From Brevibacillus composti (GTDB lineage Bacteria > Bacillota > Bacilli > Brevibacillales > Brevibacillaceae), in the NCBI RefSeq assembly GCF_016406105.1, contig NZ_CP066308.1, forward strand, positions 3,610,001-3,674,000: 64,000 bases of DNA, in the 5' to 3' direction. The translations under genes were made by a program, and so were the position numbers. Position 1 is the stretch's first letter, and the number at the start of each line of letters is the position of its first letter. The notes below the pieces were generated by a model. That model had not been told where the DNA came from. It made no database searches and saw only the letters and a program-made list of their open reading frames with translations. This document shows positions 8,457-17,191 of this stretch, one piece after another.

Positions 8457-9923
8457 TCAATAGGCACGGCCGAACCAGACCGTATGCGCTGCCTTCTGGC
8501 CACAGCAGATGCAGCTTTCTTTTTGCACAGGCGGATGGAATGGAATGTTGCGGGAGGTGAACTTGGTCTCTTCCTTTACCTTTGCCTCGCACCCGTCATC
8601 GCCGCACCAGCCGGCGAGCACCCACCCGGCGACACGGTTTTCCTTTTCCGCTTCCTCTGTATGCTGCTTCAAAGCCTCCAGGCTGTCGATGTCGTAGTGA
8701 GAGTGGGCCTCCCGGAACTCGACGGCGCGCTGGTACATATTCTGCTGAATCTCCTCCAGCAGCTTGCCCACAGCGGATACGGCATCCGCAAGGGCGACGG
8801 TGATCTTCTCTCCTGTATCCCTGCGGGCCAGAATCACCTGGCCGTTTTCGACATCGCGCGGGCCGATCTCCAGGCGGATCGGGACGCCGCGCATCTCCCA
8901 TTCGTTAAACTTCCAGCCGGGGGTCTCTTCGCGCAGATCCGCCCGCACCCGGACACCCGCCGCTTTCAGCTGGTCAAAGAGCGGATCGAATGCCTCCATC
9001 ACCTTTTCCCGGAGCTTGAGCGGGCCGACCGGTATCATCACGACCTGTGTCGGTGCGATCCGCGGCGGCAGCGCCAGTCCCCGGTCATCGCCGTGCACCA
9101 TGATCATCGCACCGATCAGGCGGGTGGAAGTGCCCCAGGAGGTGGTATGTACGTATTTGAATTGGTTGTCGCGGTCCAGGTACTTGATCTCGAAGCCTCT
9201 CGCGAAATTTTCCCCGAGGTAGTGGGAGGTGCCTGCCTGCACGGCTTTGCCGTCTTTCATCATCGCTTCGATGGAGTAGGTATCGACCGCTCCGGCGAAA
9301 CGCTCGCTCGGCGTCTTCTGTCCCTTCCAGACGGGAATGGCGAGCAGCCCTTCGACGACCTCGCTGTACACATCCAGCATCTGCATCGTCTCCTGGCGGG
9401 CCTCCTCCTCCGTCGCATGGGCGGTGTGCCCTTCCTGCCACAAAAACTCGGAGGTCCGGAGAAACGGCATCGTCCGCTTTTCCCAGCGGAAGACGTTGGC
9501 CCACTGGTTGATCAGCACCGGCAGATCGCGATAGCTCTGGATCCACTGGCTGTACATATGGCCGATCATCGTCTCCGAGGTCGGACGCAGGGCAAGCCGC
9601 TCCTCCAGCTTTTCACCAGCCGCCTCCGTCACCCACGGCAGCTCCGGATTGAAGCCTTCGACGTGCTCCTTTTCCTTTTGAAAAAACGATTCCGGGATCA
9701 GCATCGGGAAATAGGCATTGCGGTGCCCGGTTTCCTTGAACCGCTTGTCCATCGCCTCCTGGATGCGCTCCCACAGCTCGTACCCGTCCGGCTTGAACAC
9801 AATGCAGCCGCGCACAGGCGTGTAATCCATCAGATCCGCCTTTTTGATTGTGTCGATGTACCAGCGGGAAAAGTCTTCCGCCTGCGGGGTAATTTCTTTG
9901 ACAAATGATTTTTCCTCTTTCAT
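8457..9923 (-). CDS. proS: Prolyl-tRNA synthetase, type 3 (archaeal/eukaryotic-like)
   Basis: This 488-residue class II synthetase charges tRNA-Pro. It has motif 2 (VFRWEKRTMPFLRTSEFLW), the RPTSETMIGHMY proline/ATP segment, ARGFEIKYLDRDNQF and TTSWGTSTRLIGAMIM. The anticodon domain begins at IAPTQVVMIPV. A C-terminal zinc module with a CX4C...CX2C-like set of cysteines ends in VWFGRAY, as in type 3 ProRS; the bacterial editing insertion is absent. Type 3 enzymes occur in a subset of Firmicutes and other bacteria. The gene has its own T-box leader and so is likely induced by uncharged tRNA-Pro. Confidence 0.95.
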   Translation of the reverse strand: MKEEKSFVKEITPQAEDFSRWYIDTIKKADLMDYTPVRGCIVFKPDGYELWERIQEAMDKRFKETGHRNAYFPMLIPESFFQKEKEHVEGFNPELPWVTEAAGEKLEERLALRPTSETMIGHMYSQWIQSYRDLPVLINQWANVFRWEKRTMPFLRTSEFLWQEGHTAHATEEEARQETMQMLDVYSEVVEGLLAIPVWKGQKTPSERFAGAVDTYSIEAMMKDGKAVQAGTSHYLGENFARGFEIKYLDRDNQFKYVHTTSWGTSTRLIGAMIMVHGDDRGLALPPRIAPTQVVMIPVGPLKLREKVMEAFDPLFDQLKAAGVRVRADLREETPGWKFNEWEMRGVPIRLEIGPRDVENGQVILARRDTGEKITVALADAVSAVGKLLEEIQQNMYQRAVEFREAHSHYDIDSLEALKQHTEEAEKENRVAGWVLAGWCGDDGCEAKVKEETKFTSRNIPFHPPVQKESCICCGQKAAHTVWFGRAY

Positions 9924-9965
9924 GTAGGCTCACTCCTTTTGGTCTTTTCCTTGGAAAAAATGAAA

Positions 9966-10275
9966 AAATCCCCCATCCCACAAAGGGACGGGGGAGAAAC
10001 CCGCGGTACCACCCTGATTGACCGCTCGTGCATGCATGCACATCGCGATCCGCTCATGACCCGTTAACGGCGGGCACACCGGCATGGCTCTTCGCCAGCA
10101 GCTTCCGGATGGGGAGCAGATGCCATCAGTGCATCGACCTTGCAGCCAAAGGGTCGACTCTCTGCAGCACGATCGGACCTGCGATTCCGTTCATTGCTTT
10201 TGATTTTAATCAATGGTCAGGCGCGCTCGCCAATAGGGGAGACGCAGCCAAAATTTCTAGCCTTATGGTAGCAAA
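9966..10275 (-). promoter_or_regulatory. T-box leader of proS
   Basis: The T-box bulge GGGTGGTACCGCGGG is complementary to 10001-10015. The terminator stem CCCCCGTCCC/GGGATGGGGG, followed by TTTTTTC, spans 9966-9995. A stem I AG-bulge (CAGAGAG) lies near 10158-10164. Between stem I arms the segment CTCCCCATCC fits a specifier loop reading CCC (proline) followed by a purine; the specifier call is by alignment to the ilvA leader in this window and is tentative. Uncharged tRNA-Pro would stabilise the antiterminator. Confidence 0.88.
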
Positions 10276-10289
10276 AGGATATTCGAAAG

Positions 10290-10895
10290 TCAATTTCCCG
10301 AACGGATGCGCAGCCGCGGAGCCAGCTTGGCGTACAGCGGATAGGCCACCAGCGACAGGAGCACGCCTTTTATCAGATTAAACGGCACGATGCCGTACAA
10401 GACCAAAGACCAGACACTCTCCGCCTGGAACTGAGCCACCAGCTGCTCCAGCGATACCTGGTAGAGCGCGGCGTAAGCGGGCAGCAGCAGATAGGCATTG
10501 GCAACAGCCATGACCGCTGTCATCAGCAGCGTGCCCAGAGCGAGGCCGGCGAGGAAATTCTTTTTCCCCTGTCCCAAGCGCTGAAGGGAGACCGCCGCGA
10601 CGATAAAGCTGGCGCCGGCCACGACATTGGCCAGCTCCCCGATCAATAGGCCGTCTGTGTTTTTAAACAACATGTGGAGAGCGTTTTTCAGCACTTCCAC
10701 GATCACGCCGGCCATCGGTCCGTACATCAAGGCCCCGATCAAACCCGGCAACGTACTAAAATCAAGCTTCAAAAACGTCGGCATCAGCGGCACCTGAAAT
10801 TCCAGGTACTGCAGCACGAATGCGACCGCCGCCAGCATGGGAATCGTCACCAGCCGCTGCGTCGCTTGCGATCTTGGAATCGCTGTTTCTCTCAT
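10290..10895 (-). CDS. ribU: Riboflavin ECF transporter S component RibU
   Basis: This 201-residue membrane protein has about six helices and starts with RLVTIPMLAAVAFVLQYLEF. FLKLDFSTLPGLIGALMYGP is the conserved riboflavin-binding region of RibU, and EVLKNALHMLF and GELANVVAGASFIV follow. It captures riboflavin and works with the shared EcfAA'T energy module encoded elsewhere. The ATG at 10895 has AGGAG about 10 bases upstream; upstream in-frame starts run into the leader RNA. Control by the FMN riboswitch about 400 bases upstream supports the assignment. Confidence 0.92.
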   Translation of the reverse strand: MRETAIPRSQATQRLVTIPMLAAVAFVLQYLEFQVPLMPTFLKLDFSTLPGLIGALMYGPMAGVIVEVLKNALHMLFKNTDGLLIGELANVVAGASFIVAAVSLQRLGQGKKNFLAGLALGTLLMTAVMAVANAYLLLPAYAALYQVSLEQLVAQFQAESVWSLVLYGIVPFNLIKGVLLSLVAYPLYAKLAPRLRIRSGN

Positions 10896-11108
10896 CTGCA
10901 ACCATCTCCTCATGTGGTTCTTCCTTCTTTGAGGAATGGCAACAGCACACGCGTCTCCATGCCTCGCGCCTGTGCTCTTTCTCGTCTGAGCCTGGCGATG
11001 TCCAGCCGAATAAAACGTCGGCTTTCCTATTGGCCATCGCAAGCCCTCGCCTTTTCGATCCTTCCTGCTTTCCTTTTCGGCGATTCCAACCATTCTGAAA
11101 GCAGAAAA

Positions 11109-11134
11109 GCCCTGAGGATAAATCTCCTCAGGGC
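11109..11134 (-). terminator. Terminator of the FMN riboswitch expression platform
   Basis: GCCCTGAGGA pairs with TCCTCAGGGC around a short loop, then TTTTC on the minus strand. It lies between the RFN element and ribU, so it is the likely FMN-controlled stop. Confidence 0.75.
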
Positions 11135-11278
11135 GTAGACCGCTAGGCAAAGACAACGAAAGAAACCTGCACATTCGGGTACAAGAAACCAGAGGGTACC
11201 GGCAAACGCCAAAAACCCCTGAATCTCGCGACCCGCGCACAAGCAAACAAGCACGCTGCATACACGTACTGTCGTCAT

Positions 11279-11431
11279 CCTTCTCCCATCCAGACTGTAC
11301 TGTCGGCTCTGGACTTGCACCAGATCCTGCACTCCAAGATGACATCTCGCATCCGGGAGGCTCGCGGGCTTACGCTGTGCCAATCGCACGGCGATCACCG
11401 CCGGTCGGGAATTTCACCCTGCCCCGAAGGA
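11279..11431 (-). promoter_or_regulatory. FMN riboswitch (RFN element)
   Basis: On the minus strand, the RFN consensus is complete: TTCGGGGCAGGGTGAAATTC at the 5' end, then CCCGACCGGCGGTGAT, AGCCCGCGAGCC, a GGATCTGGTGCAAGTCCAG block, and the 3' end AGTCTGGATGGGAGAAGG. It controls ribU, turning uptake off when FMN is plentiful. Confidence 0.95.
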
Positions 11432-11526
11432 ATGTATTTATTTTTTATACACACGTATTATAAGTGGCTTTCCCGGATTTGACAATGAGGGAAGTTTGCC
11501 AATTGCACTCCATGCGTACCCTCCCG

Positions 11527-11655
11527 TCAGACATGCCCTCGCCTGGACAGGCGGGTCCACACCTCCGTAAGCAGGTACGGAGAAAGGATGATGAACAAGG
11601 GCAACAGCTCCAGGAAAACAGCGATAACTTTTTCGTAGTACCAGGCAAAAAACAC
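11527..11655 (-). CDS. Possible small hydrophobic protein (42 aa)
   Basis: A GTG start at 11655 follows GGGGGG at a spacing of 8 bases. The reading frame encodes 42 residues with one long hydrophobic stretch (VIAVFLELLPLFIILSPYLL) after FFAWYYEK, ending in TRLSRRGHV. It lies directly behind the ABC-2 permease operon. It overlaps a possible terminator hairpin, and I know no homologue, so it may be chance. A membrane helix of this quality in an otherwise GC-rich intergenic region is the only support. Confidence 0.3.
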   Translation of the reverse strand: MFFAWYYEKVIAVFLELLPLFIILSPYLLTEVWTRLSRRGHV

Positions 11656-11691
11656 GAGAAAGCCCCCCAACCGCCGGCGGTCAAGGGGCCA
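11652..11691 (-). terminator. Possible terminator after the ABC-2 operon
   Basis: GCCCC and GGGGGC flank ACCGCCGGCGGT in an imperfect stem. The following U-rich run is interrupted (TTTCTCGTGTTTTTT). It lies just after the permease stop at 11704 and overlaps the candidate small ORF. Confidence 0.45.
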
Positions 11692-11703
11692 TCATCCGAT
11701 CGA

Positions 11704-12501
11704 TCAAGACCCCGCACCGCTGTATTTGCGAACGCCCCAATTCCACACGAAAATCCCAATGGCGAAAAAGACGATTCCGACAATGGGCGTAAAGGCGGCG
11801 TAGACATACCAGGCTTCCTTGCGAAGGAAGTAGGCCGCCGGATACACCCCGACGAAAGCAAACGGCAAGATATAGGTCAATACGATGCGAATCACTTTGT
11901 TGTAGACGTCCACCGGATAGCGGCCGTACTGTTGAATATTCCAGATCATCGGCGAGATCCCTGTGCGGGAGTCGGAGAAAAAGCTGACCGCCGCGATCGC
12001 CGTGTAGACGCCGCCGTAGATCAGCACCCCGCTTGCGACCAGCACCAGGAAGATGATCGGGTCGTACCAGGTGAAGGACAGCTCCAGCCGAATAGCCGCA
12101 TAGCCCATGATGATCAGCCCGGTCACCACGCCGAAGATGCGGTCGGGGGCGATGGACTCCAGACAGACCTGGGCCAAATTGTTGAGCGGCCGGGTCAGGA
12201 CGCGGTCCATCTCCCCGCGGATGATGTAGCGCTCGTTGAAGTCCCAGAACCCGAAAAACATCGAAAAGAGCGCGTACGGAATGAGGAAAAATCCGTAGAT
12301 GAAGATAATCTCGTCCCGCGACCAGTCATTGAGGAGCGGCACATGCTGGAAGACGACCACGATAAACACCAGATTGATCAGCTCATAGATCAGGTTGGAG
12401 GCCAGTTCGCCGAGGAAATCGGCCCGGTACGCCAGCCTCGTTTTGAAATACTGTCCCAGATAATCGGCAAAAATGCCGAGGATATGTTTCCACTCGCGCA
12501 T
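11704..12501 (-). CDS. ABC-2 type transporter permease
   Basis: This 265-residue protein has about six membrane helices. It belongs to the family with the short cytoplasmic N-terminus MREWKHILGIFADYLGQYFK and the conserved loop EMDRVLTRPLNNLAQV (DUF990-like). It pairs with the permease encoded 4 bases upstream and the ATPase before that; together they form a heterodimeric exporter. Comparable three-gene sets occur near gsaB/ygaF in other Bacillales, but their substrate is not established. The ATG at 12501 follows GAGGGTAGAG. Confidence 0.85.
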   Translation of the reverse strand: MREWKHILGIFADYLGQYFKTRLAYRADFLGELASNLIYELINLVFIVVVFQHVPLLNDWSRDEIIFIYGFFLIPYALFSMFFGFWDFNERYIIRGEMDRVLTRPLNNLAQVCLESIAPDRIFGVVTGLIIMGYAAIRLELSFTWYDPIIFLVLVASGVLIYGGVYTAIAAVSFFSDSRTGISPMIWNIQQYGRYPVDVYNKVIRIVLTYILPFAFVGVYPAAYFLRKEAWYVYAAFTPIVGIVFFAIGIFVWNWGVRKYSGAGS

Positions 12502-12505
12502 CTCT

Positions 12506-13300
12506 CTACCCTCCCTGCACGACCAGCTTTTGCTGGGCTTTGCGCCACAAGACCAGGATCGGCACCAGAATGACCGCGACCCAAACCGCTTGCAGGCCGA
12601 TCATCTGCCAGGCCCGCTCAGGCGGGATCGCCCCGGTAAATATGACGCTGGGGTAGTAGTTGATCGCCTGAAAAGGCAGATAGCCCATCGCCGTCTGCGC
12701 CCACCCGGGGAAAAAGCTGATCGGCAGCACCAGTCCGGACAAGAGATCCACGATCACCCGCTTGGCGCGCATCATGCCGTCATTGCGGAAGAGGAAAAAG
12801 GTAAACAGGCCGGTGAGCAAATTGATCTGCGTATTGATGACAAAGGCAAACATCAGACTGATCAGATACATCCCCCAGGCTGCAGGCGTCCCCGGAAATT
12901 GAAACGGAATCAGCAGGCTGATCAGGAAAATGCCTGGCAGCGCGAAGAAGATCATGCGGAAGATCCCCTCGCCAAAAGCCTGCGCCGTTTTGACGGAGAG
13001 GTAATTGTAGGGGCGGATCATCTCGATCGCCACTTTCCCCTCCCGCACCTCCTGCGCCATCTCCATGTCGATGTTATTGAAATAAAACGCCCGGGACATC
13101 CACGCGACGGCGACGTACGCCGTCATCTGCTCCACGGAAAGTCCGCCGAGCTGCTGCTGTCCCCCGTAGATCGCGCCCCAGAGGAAGTAGTAGGCGCCGA
13201 TGTTGATCGCGTAAATGATAATCCCGCTGTAGTAATTGACCCGGTACGCCAGCATGGTGAGAAAACGGATGCGGATGAGCTCCAGGTACAGCTTACCCAT
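12506..13300 (-). CDS. ABC-2 type transporter permease
   Basis: This 264-residue partner permease has six hydrophobic segments (LTMLAYRVNYYSGIIIYAINI near the N-terminus; VIVDLLSGLVLPISFF in the middle) and the family loop VREGKVAIEMIRPYNYLSV. Its ATG at 13300 overlaps the end of the ATPase gene by 8 bases, so translation is probably coupled. The second permease begins 4 bases after its stop. The arrangement ATPase-permease-permease is complete, with no separate binding protein, indicating export. Confidence 0.85.
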   Translation of the reverse strand: MGKLYLELIRIRFLTMLAYRVNYYSGIIIYAINIGAYYFLWGAIYGGQQQLGGLSVEQMTAYVAVAWMSRAFYFNNIDMEMAQEVREGKVAIEMIRPYNYLSVKTAQAFGEGIFRMIFFALPGIFLISLLIPFQFPGTPAAWGMYLISLMFAFVINTQINLLTGLFTFFLFRNDGMMRAKRVIVDLLSGLVLPISFFPGWAQTAMGYLPFQAINYYPSVIFTGAIPPERAWQMIGLQAVWVAVILVPILVLWRKAQQKLVVQGG

Positions 13301-14303
13301 GGCTGGCTACCTCGCTGTCGGTGGAGTAGATATTCCGCACGATATCCTCGGTGCTGGCCTCCAGAATCTTCACATCGCTCACCTCAAACGATGACATGAC
13401 GGTCGACAGGACATACGGCAGCATCTCCTGGCTGCGGGTCACCCTGACGCGCAGGGCAAAGTCATTATCCTGCAGGATCTCGCAGGGCAGTTCCCCGAGG
13501 GCTGCCCGAAGCTGGTCCTGGGTCGTTCGTTTTTTAAACTGAAAAGCCACCTCTGTCCCGCTCCCCCATTTTTCCTTCAGGTCGCTGAGCAGGCCGTCGA
13601 AGATCAGCTTGCCTTTGTCCATTACCAGCACCCGTTTGCAGAGGGCTTCGATATCGCTGACGTCGTGGGTGGTTAGCAGAATGGTCATATGCTCGGTATC
13701 ATTCAGATTCCGCAAAAACTCGCGAATCTTCTGTTTTACCAATACATCCAGGCCAACCGTCGGCTCATCGAGAAACAAGAGACGCGGCTTGTGAATCAGA
13801 GCGGCCGCCACCTCGCAGCGCATCCGCTGTCCGAGGCTCAGCTTGCGCACGGGCTGGCTGACAAAAGAGGCGATGTCCAGCTCTTCGATCAGCCGGTCCA
13901 GCCAGCGCTGCCCTTCGGCCTCGTCTACCTTGTAGACGCTCTTGAGCAGCCGGAATGACTCCAGCGGCGACAGGTCCCACCAGAGCTGGGAGCGCTGTCC
14001 GAACACCACGCCGATGGAGCGGACGTACTCCTCCCGCTGCTTCTGCGGGACGAGGCCGTTGATCACGATTTCGCCGCCGCTCGGGTTGAGAATGCCCGTC
14101 AGCATCTTGATCGTGGTCGACTTGCCCGCTCCGTTTTCGCCGATCAGCGCGAACATTTCCCCCTCTTCTACGGAAAAGGAGAGATCATCGACCGCTTTTA
14201 CCGTCTTGTACTCCCTGCTGAACAAATCGCGCATCGCACCCTTCAAACCTGCACGGGCTTGATGAATGCGAAATTCTTTTTGCAAATGGTTGACTCGTAT
14301 CAT
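13293..14303 (-). CDS. ABC transporter ATP-binding protein (ABC-2 exporter)
   Basis: This 336-residue ATPase has Walker A GENGAGKSTTIK, the Q-loop region GVVFGQRSQLWWDLSP, signature LSLGQRMRCEVA, Walker B LLFLDEPTVGLD and H-loop TTHDV. A C-terminal extension of about 90 residues (LRVRVTRSQEMLPYVL...) is typical of the NatA/DrrA-like group. The ATG at 14303 (MIRVNHLQKEF) fits the family; an in-frame GTG or ATG farther up would add about 60 unrelated residues. The signature has LSLGQ rather than LSGGQ, which is normal for this subgroup. Confidence 0.9.
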   Translation of the reverse strand: MIRVNHLQKEFRIHQARAGLKGAMRDLFSREYKTVKAVDDLSFSVEEGEMFALIGENGAGKSTTIKMLTGILNPSGGEIVINGLVPQKQREEYVRSIGVVFGQRSQLWWDLSPLESFRLLKSVYKVDEAEGQRWLDRLIEELDIASFVSQPVRKLSLGQRMRCEVAAALIHKPRLLFLDEPTVGLDVLVKQKIREFLRNLNDTEHMTILLTTHDVSDIEALCKRVLVMDKGKLIFDGLLSDLKEKWGSGTEVAFQFKKRTTQDQLRAALGELPCEILQDNDFALRVRVTRSQEMLPYVLSTVMSSFEVSDVKILEASTEDIVRNIYSTDSEVASHG

Positions 14304-14347
14304 GAAAAACCGCCCTTTTGTGCACATTTGAATAAGACACCATTGAT

Positions 14348-14376
14348 AGTGTATATGAGCAGGGAGAAATCTGCAA
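14348..14376 (-). promoter_or_regulatory. Promoter of the ABC-2 exporter operon
   Basis: On the minus strand, TTGCAG (14371-14376), a 17-base spacer and TACACT (14348-14353) lie 45 bases before the ATPase start. Confidence 0.5.
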
Positions 14377-14529
14377 AAATCAATGTGCTGGGAATTGTTT
14401 GGGGTTGTCCGGCGGCGATCCTTCGTGAAGATGACATCCACGGCAGGACATTTTCCTTTTTCGCGCTCTTGCCCCAAGCCCAAGTGTGATAAGATGGGGA
14501 TGGACTTTTGCGAGGAAAGAGGGAAAGAA

Positions 14530-15816
14530 ATGAAACGTGATCAATCAGCCCGTCTGCACGAACAGGCCCTGGATGTGATTCTCGGGGGAGTTAACAGCCC
14601 CTCCCGCTCGTTCAAAGCGGTAGGCGGCGGCGCCCCCGTCACGATGGAACGCGCCCAAGGCGCTTACTTCTGGGATGTAGACGGAAACCGATACATTGAT
14701 TACCTGGCAGCGTACGGCCCGATCATCACCGGCCACGCCCATCCGCATGTCACCAAAGCGATCGCGGAAGCGGCGGCAAACGGCACATTGTACGGCACGC
14801 CCACCCCATGGGAGATCAAGTTCGCCACGATGATTCGCGAGGCGATTCCGTCGATGGAGCGGATTCGCTTCAACAACTCCGGTACCGAGGCAGTCATGAC
14901 CTGCATCCGCGTCGCCCGCGCCTACACAGGCCGGGTGAAGGTGGTCAAATTCGCCGGATGCTATCACGGCCACTCCGACTTGGTGCTGGTCGCGGCCGGC
15001 TCCGGCCCGTCTACGCTGGGCATCCCGGACAGCGCCGGCATCCCGCAGAGCATCGCCAATGAAGTGATCACCGTGCCCTTTAATGACATCGAGGCCTTCC
15101 GCGAAGCGATGCGCGTCTGGGGAGCGGAGACGGCCTGCATTCTGGTGGAGCCGATCGTCGGCAACTTCGGCATCGTCGAGCCAAAGCCCGGCTTCCTCGA
15201 AAGCGTGAATGAAATCGCCCATGCAGCCGGGGCGCTGGTCGTCTATGACGAAGTGATCACGGCCTTCCGTTTCTGCTACGGCGGGGCGCAAAATCTGCTC
15301 GGCGTCGAACCGGACCTGACGGCACTGGGCAAAATCATCGGCGGCGGACTCCCGATCGGCGCTTACGGCGGCCGCCGCGAGATCATGGAACAAGTGGCTC
15401 CGCTCGGTCCCGCCTACCAGGCCGGCACCATGGCCGGAAACCCGGCGTCGATCCGCGCGGGCATCGCCTGCCTGGAAGTGCTGCAACAGCCCGGCGTCTA
15501 CGAGGAGTTCGAGCGCCTCGGGGCGATGCTGGAAGCCGGAATCCGACAGTCTGCGGAAAAACACGGTGTCTCCATTCAAGTGAACCGCGTCAAAGGGGCA
15601 CTTGCCGTCTACTTTACCGACCAGCCCGTCTACGATTACGATACCGCGCAGGCTGCTAACGGGGAACGCTTTGCCCGCTTCTTCCAACTGATGCTGGACG
15701 AGGGCATCTGCCTGGCTCCGTCCAAGTACGAAGCCTGGTTCGTAACGACCGCTCACACGGAAAAAGACATCCAGGATACGATTGCTGCGGTAGACCGCTC
15801 GTTTGCGGCGCTGTAG
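14530..15816 (+). CDS. hemL: Glutamate-1-semialdehyde 2,1-aminomutase
   Basis: This 428-residue PLP enzyme of heme synthesis converts glutamate-1-semialdehyde to 5-aminolevulinate. [13 protein letters not shown] at the N-terminus, [34 protein letters not shown] and the PLP lysine in [16 protein letters not shown] are all present. The ATG at 14530 ([12 protein letters not shown]) follows GAGGGAAAG; an in-frame ATG at 14383 would overlap the divergent promoter. Position in the block with bcp and the ygaD-like exporter identifies it as the gsaB-type second copy known in Bacillus; a hem-operon copy may exist elsewhere. Confidence 0.93.
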   Translation: MKRDQSARLHEQALDVILGGVNSPSRSFKAVGGGAPVTMERAQGAYFWDVDGNRYIDYLAAYGPIITGHAHPHVTKAIAEAAANGTLYGTPTPWEIKFATMIREAIPSMERIRFNNSGTEAVMTCIRVARAYTGRVKVVKFAGCYHGHSDLVLVAAGSGPSTLGIPDSAGIPQSIANEVITVPFNDIEAFREAMRVWGAETACILVEPIVGNFGIVEPKPGFLESVNEIAHAAGALVVYDEVITAFRFCYGGAQNLLGVEPDLTALGKIIGGGLPIGAYGGRREIMEQVAPLGPAYQAGTMAGNPASIRAGIACLEVLQQPGVYEEFERLGAMLEAGIRQSAEKHGVSIQVNRVKGALAVYFTDQPVYDYDTAQAANGERFARFFQLMLDEGICLAPSKYEAWFVTTAHTEKDIQDTIAAVDRSFAAL

Positions 15817-15904
15817 GCAGGATAGAGGAAGATATTCCCTGTCCGGCGAATCTCTCCCCTGCGCATACTAACGGCGACAGGATACCACAGCAGGAGGGAT
15901 TGCG

Positions 15905-16045
15905 ATGTCCAAAGGCGAGAAGACCTACCCGCAAGCACCGGAAAAAACGATGGATCCCAAGATGAGCTCCAAGATGATGGAGGTCGTCGGCTTTCAAAAT
16001 CCGCGCAAAACGGAGCATCATAAAACCCAACATCACGATCGTTAG
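15905..16045 (+). CDS. Small hydrophilic protein (46 aa)
   Basis: A strong CAGGAGGG ribosome site stands 6 bases before the ATG. The product is 46 residues, rich in Lys, Met and His (DPKMSSKMMEVVGFQNPRK, ending HHKTQHHDR), with no membrane segment. It follows hemL by 88 bases and is followed by a terminator, so it may share the hemL transcript. I do not recognise the family. The ribosome site, clean frame and terminator make it likely to be real. Confidence 0.65.
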   Translation: MSKGEKTYPQAPEKTMDPKMSSKMMEVVGFQNPRKTEHHKTQHHDR

Positions 16046-16093
16046 AATGCTTATCGCATGTGCCCGCTCCGAGGGGCATGCGATTTTCGTTTC

Positions 16094-16139
16094 AAAAAGG
16101 CCCTCTCAAAACGGCCTCCGCACCCGGAGAGCCTTTTTT
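16094..16139 (+). terminator. Rho-independent terminator
   Basis: AAAAAGGC-CTCTC pairs with GAGAG-CCTTTTTT around about 24 bases. It ends the hemL/small-protein unit. Confidence 0.75.
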
Positions 16140-16166
16140 ATATTCGCATATAAGCATTCATGAATA

Positions 16167-16195
16167 TTGTCAAAGTTGGTCAGTGATTGTACAAT
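16167..16195 (+). promoter_or_regulatory. Promoter of the YugP-like gene
   Basis: TTGTCA (16167-16172), 17 bases and TACAAT (16190-16195) precede a leader of about 115 bases in which I see no other gene. Confidence 0.55.
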
Positions 16196-16316
16196 AAGAT
16201 CAGAGAAAAAATGAAACTGCCGCAGCATTTGATCGTAGACTTAGGTGTAGGGCAGAATAGGTTGTATGCTTCGTTCCTAATTATTTGTAAATGAGAAGAA
16301 TGAGGAGTGGTTTCTC

Positions 16317-17000
16317 ATGTTTTTTCACCCGATGGACTTTCTGATCATCATCGCATTTGGCCTGTCCCTCTGGGCGCAATTCCGCGTCAAGGGCACGTTT
16401 AACCGCTTCGCTGATGTTCCCGCTTCATCCGGCATGACTGGTGCCGAAGCCGCCCGCCGCATGCTGGACGCCAACGGCTTGACCAATGTTCCGGTGGAGC
16501 ATATCCCGGGTACGCTGACAGACCACTACGATCCGATTTCCCGTGTCGTTCGTCTGTCCGACCCCGTATATATGGGCAATTCGATTGCAGCTATCTCTGT
16601 CGCGTGCCACGAAGTGGGCCACGCCGTGCAGCACAAGGTATCCTATCCGATGCTGGTTGCGCGCCACCGCATTTTCCCGATCGTCAACCTGACATCCGGT
16701 GTAGCGCCTCTGCTCTTGTTGGGCGGTTTCTTCTTCCAGATGACCAACTTGCTGCTCCTGGGCATTATCTTCTTCTCGGCAGCGGTCGCTTTCCAGCTCA
16801 TCACCCTGCCGGTCGAGTTCAACGCCAGCAGCCGGGCCAAAACGATGATGGTAAAAATGGGCTTTATCCGCAATTACGAAGAGAGCGGCGTAAACAAGGT
16901 ACTGGGCGCAGCAGCCCTCACCTATGTGGCCGCAGCCCTGATCTCCGTGCTGGAGCTGGTCAAATACGTCATGATTTTCAACAGCTCCAACGACGACTAA
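16317..17000 (+). CDS. YugP-like membrane zinc metallopeptidase
   Basis: This 227-residue protein has an N-terminal membrane helix (FLIIIAFGLSLWAQF), a zinc motif HEVGH preceded by AISVACHEVGHAVQH, two hydrophobic helices (LTSGVAPLLLLGGFFF and LLLLGIIFFSAAVAFQL), then LPVEFNASSRAK, whose Glu may be the third zinc ligand, and a C-terminal helix. Length and order match the YugP family (DUF2268-unrelated, widespread in Firmicutes). The true substrate is not known. The ATG at 16317 follows GAGGAGTGG. It has its own promoter and terminator. Confidence 0.88.
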   Translation: MFFHPMDFLIIIAFGLSLWAQFRVKGTFNRFADVPASSGMTGAEAARRMLDANGLTNVPVEHIPGTLTDHYDPISRVVRLSDPVYMGNSIAAISVACHEVGHAVQHKVSYPMLVARHRIFPIVNLTSGVAPLLLLGGFFFQMTNLLLLGIIFFSAAVAFQLITLPVEFNASSRAKTMMVKMGFIRNYEESGVNKVLGAAALTYVAAALISVLELVKYVMIFNSSNDD

Positions 17001-17047
17001 TCTGCAGCGCGTCATAAACGAAAAGTCTTTCACCAAAAAGGAAGGCG

Positions 17048-17086
17048 AGGTATAGTTTCCCAACCGGGGACTGTACCTTTTTTTTG
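17048..17086 (+). terminator. Rho-independent terminator after the YugP-like gene
   Basis: AGGTATAGT...CCC pairs with GGG..ACTGTACCT and is followed by eight T residues. Confidence 0.8.
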
Positions 17087-17134
17087 TTTCCGTTCAGCGG
17101 CATGATGCCCTGTCTTTTTGTTAGGGAATATTCA

Positions 17135-17160
17135 TGTAAGGAAAATAGGAGTGATTCGTC
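17135..17160 (+). promoter_or_regulatory. Candidate ECF-sigma autoregulatory promoter
   Basis: TGTAAG (17135-17140), 16 bases and CGTC (17157-17160) resemble the TGTAAC/TGAAAC -35 and CGTC/CGTA -10 of SigX/SigW-type promoters. It lies 32 bases before the sigma gene. Inference: the sigma factor transcribes its own operon. Confidence 0.5.
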
Positions 17161-17191
17161 TAATACATAACGAACATAGGAGGGGGTCACT

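Noticed and set aside
12473-13399. 308-codon plus-strand frame across the ABC-2 permease genes
   Set aside because: Antisense to clearly real membrane genes; the product is charged low-complexity sequence typical of a shadow.
16211-16294. 27-codon frame before the YugP-like gene
   Set aside because: It starts near the promoter without a ribosome site and is not protein-like.
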